Source of the DNA: CAUZEB01 sp963578655
GTDB taxonomy: Bacteria > Chloroflexota > Dehalococcoidia > Lucifugimonadales > CAUZEB01
Assembly: GCA_963578655.1 (NCBI GenBank)
Contig: CAUZEB010000086.1
Location: 1-7,717, forward strand
Length of the DNA: 7,717 nucleotides
Reading direction: 5' to 3'
Made by a program: the position numbers and the translations under genes. Each line of letters opens with the position of its first letter. The stretch's first letter is position 1. Below are positions 6,638-7,717 of the stretch, in pieces. The notes under the pieces were generated by a model. The model was not told where the DNA came from. It worked only from the letters and a program-made list of their open reading frames with translations, and did no database searches.

Positions 6638-7717
6638 ATGAATATCGAAAAGCCATTTTATGTCTTAATTAAGGTTGGGAGGATTATAGACGGTAAGGGC
6701 GGAAAACCGATTTTAAATGGAGCTATTCTCATAAAGGATGATATGATTCTAGCTGTCGGTAAGAGTGAAGATATTATGCCTCCAGGCGTAGCCAATGTAG
6801 ACATATATGACTATCCTGATAAGGTCGCTATGCCCGGTATGATAGATTGCCATACTCATCATAACGGATTCGGAGACGGAACTCCTATGGATGACATAGC
6901 GGGATACGATGATGAGATCTTGACTTTACAGTCTGCAAAGAATGCAAGAGCGAGCCTGTATACCGGTGTTACCACCATACGTGAAAACGGACCTAAGAAT
7001 CTCACTATGTTTAGAATAAGAGATGCTATAGAGCAAGGTATTATACTTGGGCCACGGATGGTCCTTTGCGGGCGTCCAATGTCGATCATTGGAGGTCATA
7101 TGGGATACTTTGGGTCAGAATCCACGGGTCCTGATGAGGCCAGAAGTATGGTCAGACAATTGATTAAAGAAGGCGCTGATTATATAAAAATTACGGCGAC
7201 TGGTGGTGGTACTCGTACATCATTTCCTTATTTGCCTTCATTTGGTTTAGACGAGTTACGTGCCATTACGGAGGAAACACGCAAATTTGGCAAATTGTCT
7301 GCGGCTCATTGTATGGCAACTTCGGGTATAGTTAATGCCTTAGATGCTGATGTAGACATGATAATACATTGCTATTTTAAAAATGGAGATGGTTCAGACG
7401 ACTTTAATCCAGCCGTTGCAGATAGGATGGGTGAGCAGGGAGTGTACATCAACCCAACTGTTCATGTAGCACGTGCAAGGGCATGGAAATTACAGCGAAT
7501 GAGTGAACTTCGACCCTTAAGTCGTGAAGAGCAGAAAAGACTTGATGTAGACCTTCGCACGTTTGAAGAACGATTAGAGTTATGTAGGCGTTTAATAAAT
7601 ATGGGGCATAAAATGATAACTGGCTCCGATTCATCGTGGGACGATTACAAACTTGGTAATACGATCAATGAAGTTGAATGTCTTGCAATGGCGGGATTCT
7701 CCCCTATGAAGGCGATA
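6638..7717 (+). CDS. Imidazolonepropionase/prolidase-like amidohydrolase (COG1228), 3' truncated
   Basis: The reading frame is open from the ATG at 6638 to the window edge (360 residues). It belongs to the Amidohydrolase_1 branch with a composite N-terminal beta-sandwich (about 8-64) followed by the TIM barrel. Binuclear metal ligands are all visible: H72 and H74 in CHTHH, the probable carboxylated K184 in YIKITATGGG, H224 in AAHC, H244 in IIHC and D331 in TGSDSS. LYTGVTTIRENG (108-118 region) and IGGH (151-154) are also typical. Characterised relatives include imidazolonepropionase and the Sgx9260/Cc2672 type Xaa-Pro and Xaa-Lys/Arg dipeptidases; the CHTH plus carboxylated-lysine pattern fits the dipeptidase-like group better than HutI. 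Family members usually run 400-430 residues, so roughly 40-70 are missing beyond the window. No signal peptide is seen, so it probably acts in the cytosol. It starts 9 nt after the propeller gene and is probably in the same operon. The exact substrate cannot be read from the sequence. Confidence 0.87.
   Translation, partial: MNIEKPFYVLIKVGRIIDGKGGKPILNGAILIKDDMILAVGKSEDIMPPGVANVDIYDYPDKVAMPGMIDCHTHHNGFGDGTPMDDIAGYDDEILTLQSAKNARASLYTGVTTIRENGPKNLTMFRIRDAIEQGIILGPRMVLCGRPMSIIGGHMGYFGSESTGPDEARSMVRQLIKEGADYIKITATGGGTRTSFPYLPSFGLDELRAITEETRKFGKLSAAHCMATSGIVNALDADVDMIIHCYFKNGDGSDDFNPAVADRMGEQGVYINPTVHVARARAWKLQRMSELRPLSREEQKRLDVDLRTFEERLELCRRLINMGHKMITGSDSSWDDYKLGNTINEVECLAMAGFSPMKAI

Noticed and set aside
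1..7717. Searched by eye for tRNA or rRNA genes, CRISPR repeats, IS ends, attachment sites and riboswitch-like leaders.
   Set aside because: Nothing convincing was seen. Nearly all sequence is coding, and the only noncoding stretch over 100 nt is the divergent region at 3235-3451.

Overview
The window is compact bacterial DNA with modest GC content. It holds five protein genes and no recognisable RNA gene, mobile element or CRISPR array. The one well-formed promoter has a sigma70-type -35/-10 layout and the clearest ribosome site is a textbook AAGGAGG, so a bacterium is clear. Two tandem COG2159 amidohydrolases, a stand-alone FIST protein and a sortilin/Asp-box propeller next to an imidazolonepropionase-like amidohydrolase remind me of marine Chloroflexota of the SAR202 type. 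That placement rests on memory of similar proteins and is only moderately likely.

Layout from left to right. Positions 1-67 probably hold the tail of an upstream gene. A FIST-domain protein (64-1257, +) follows. Its stop codon directly abuts the stop codon of a convergent minus-strand gene, with no base between them. The minus strand carries two COG2159-type amidohydrolases reading right to left: first 3234-2146, then 2103-1258 after a 42-nt gap. They look like one operon driven by a promoter at about 3263-3291. A divergent control region (3235-3451) separates them from a plus-strand pair: a large cytosolic-looking Asp-box beta-propeller protein (3452-6628), then after 9 nt a COG1228-type metal-dependent amidohydrolase (6638 to the window edge, truncated).

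How they may work together: three amidohydrolase-superfamily enzymes from two branches sit within about 6.5 kb, beside a predicted small-molecule-binding protein (FIST) and a propeller protein of unknown substrate. The simplest reading is a catabolic gene cluster for small organic or peptide-like compounds. No substrate can be named from the sequence.

Points worth a second look are the apparent loss of one metal-binding histidine in the 362-residue amidohydrolase, the absence of a signal peptide on a propeller whose relatives are often secreted, and the zero-gap convergent gene ends. I found no clear sign of a wholly new system.
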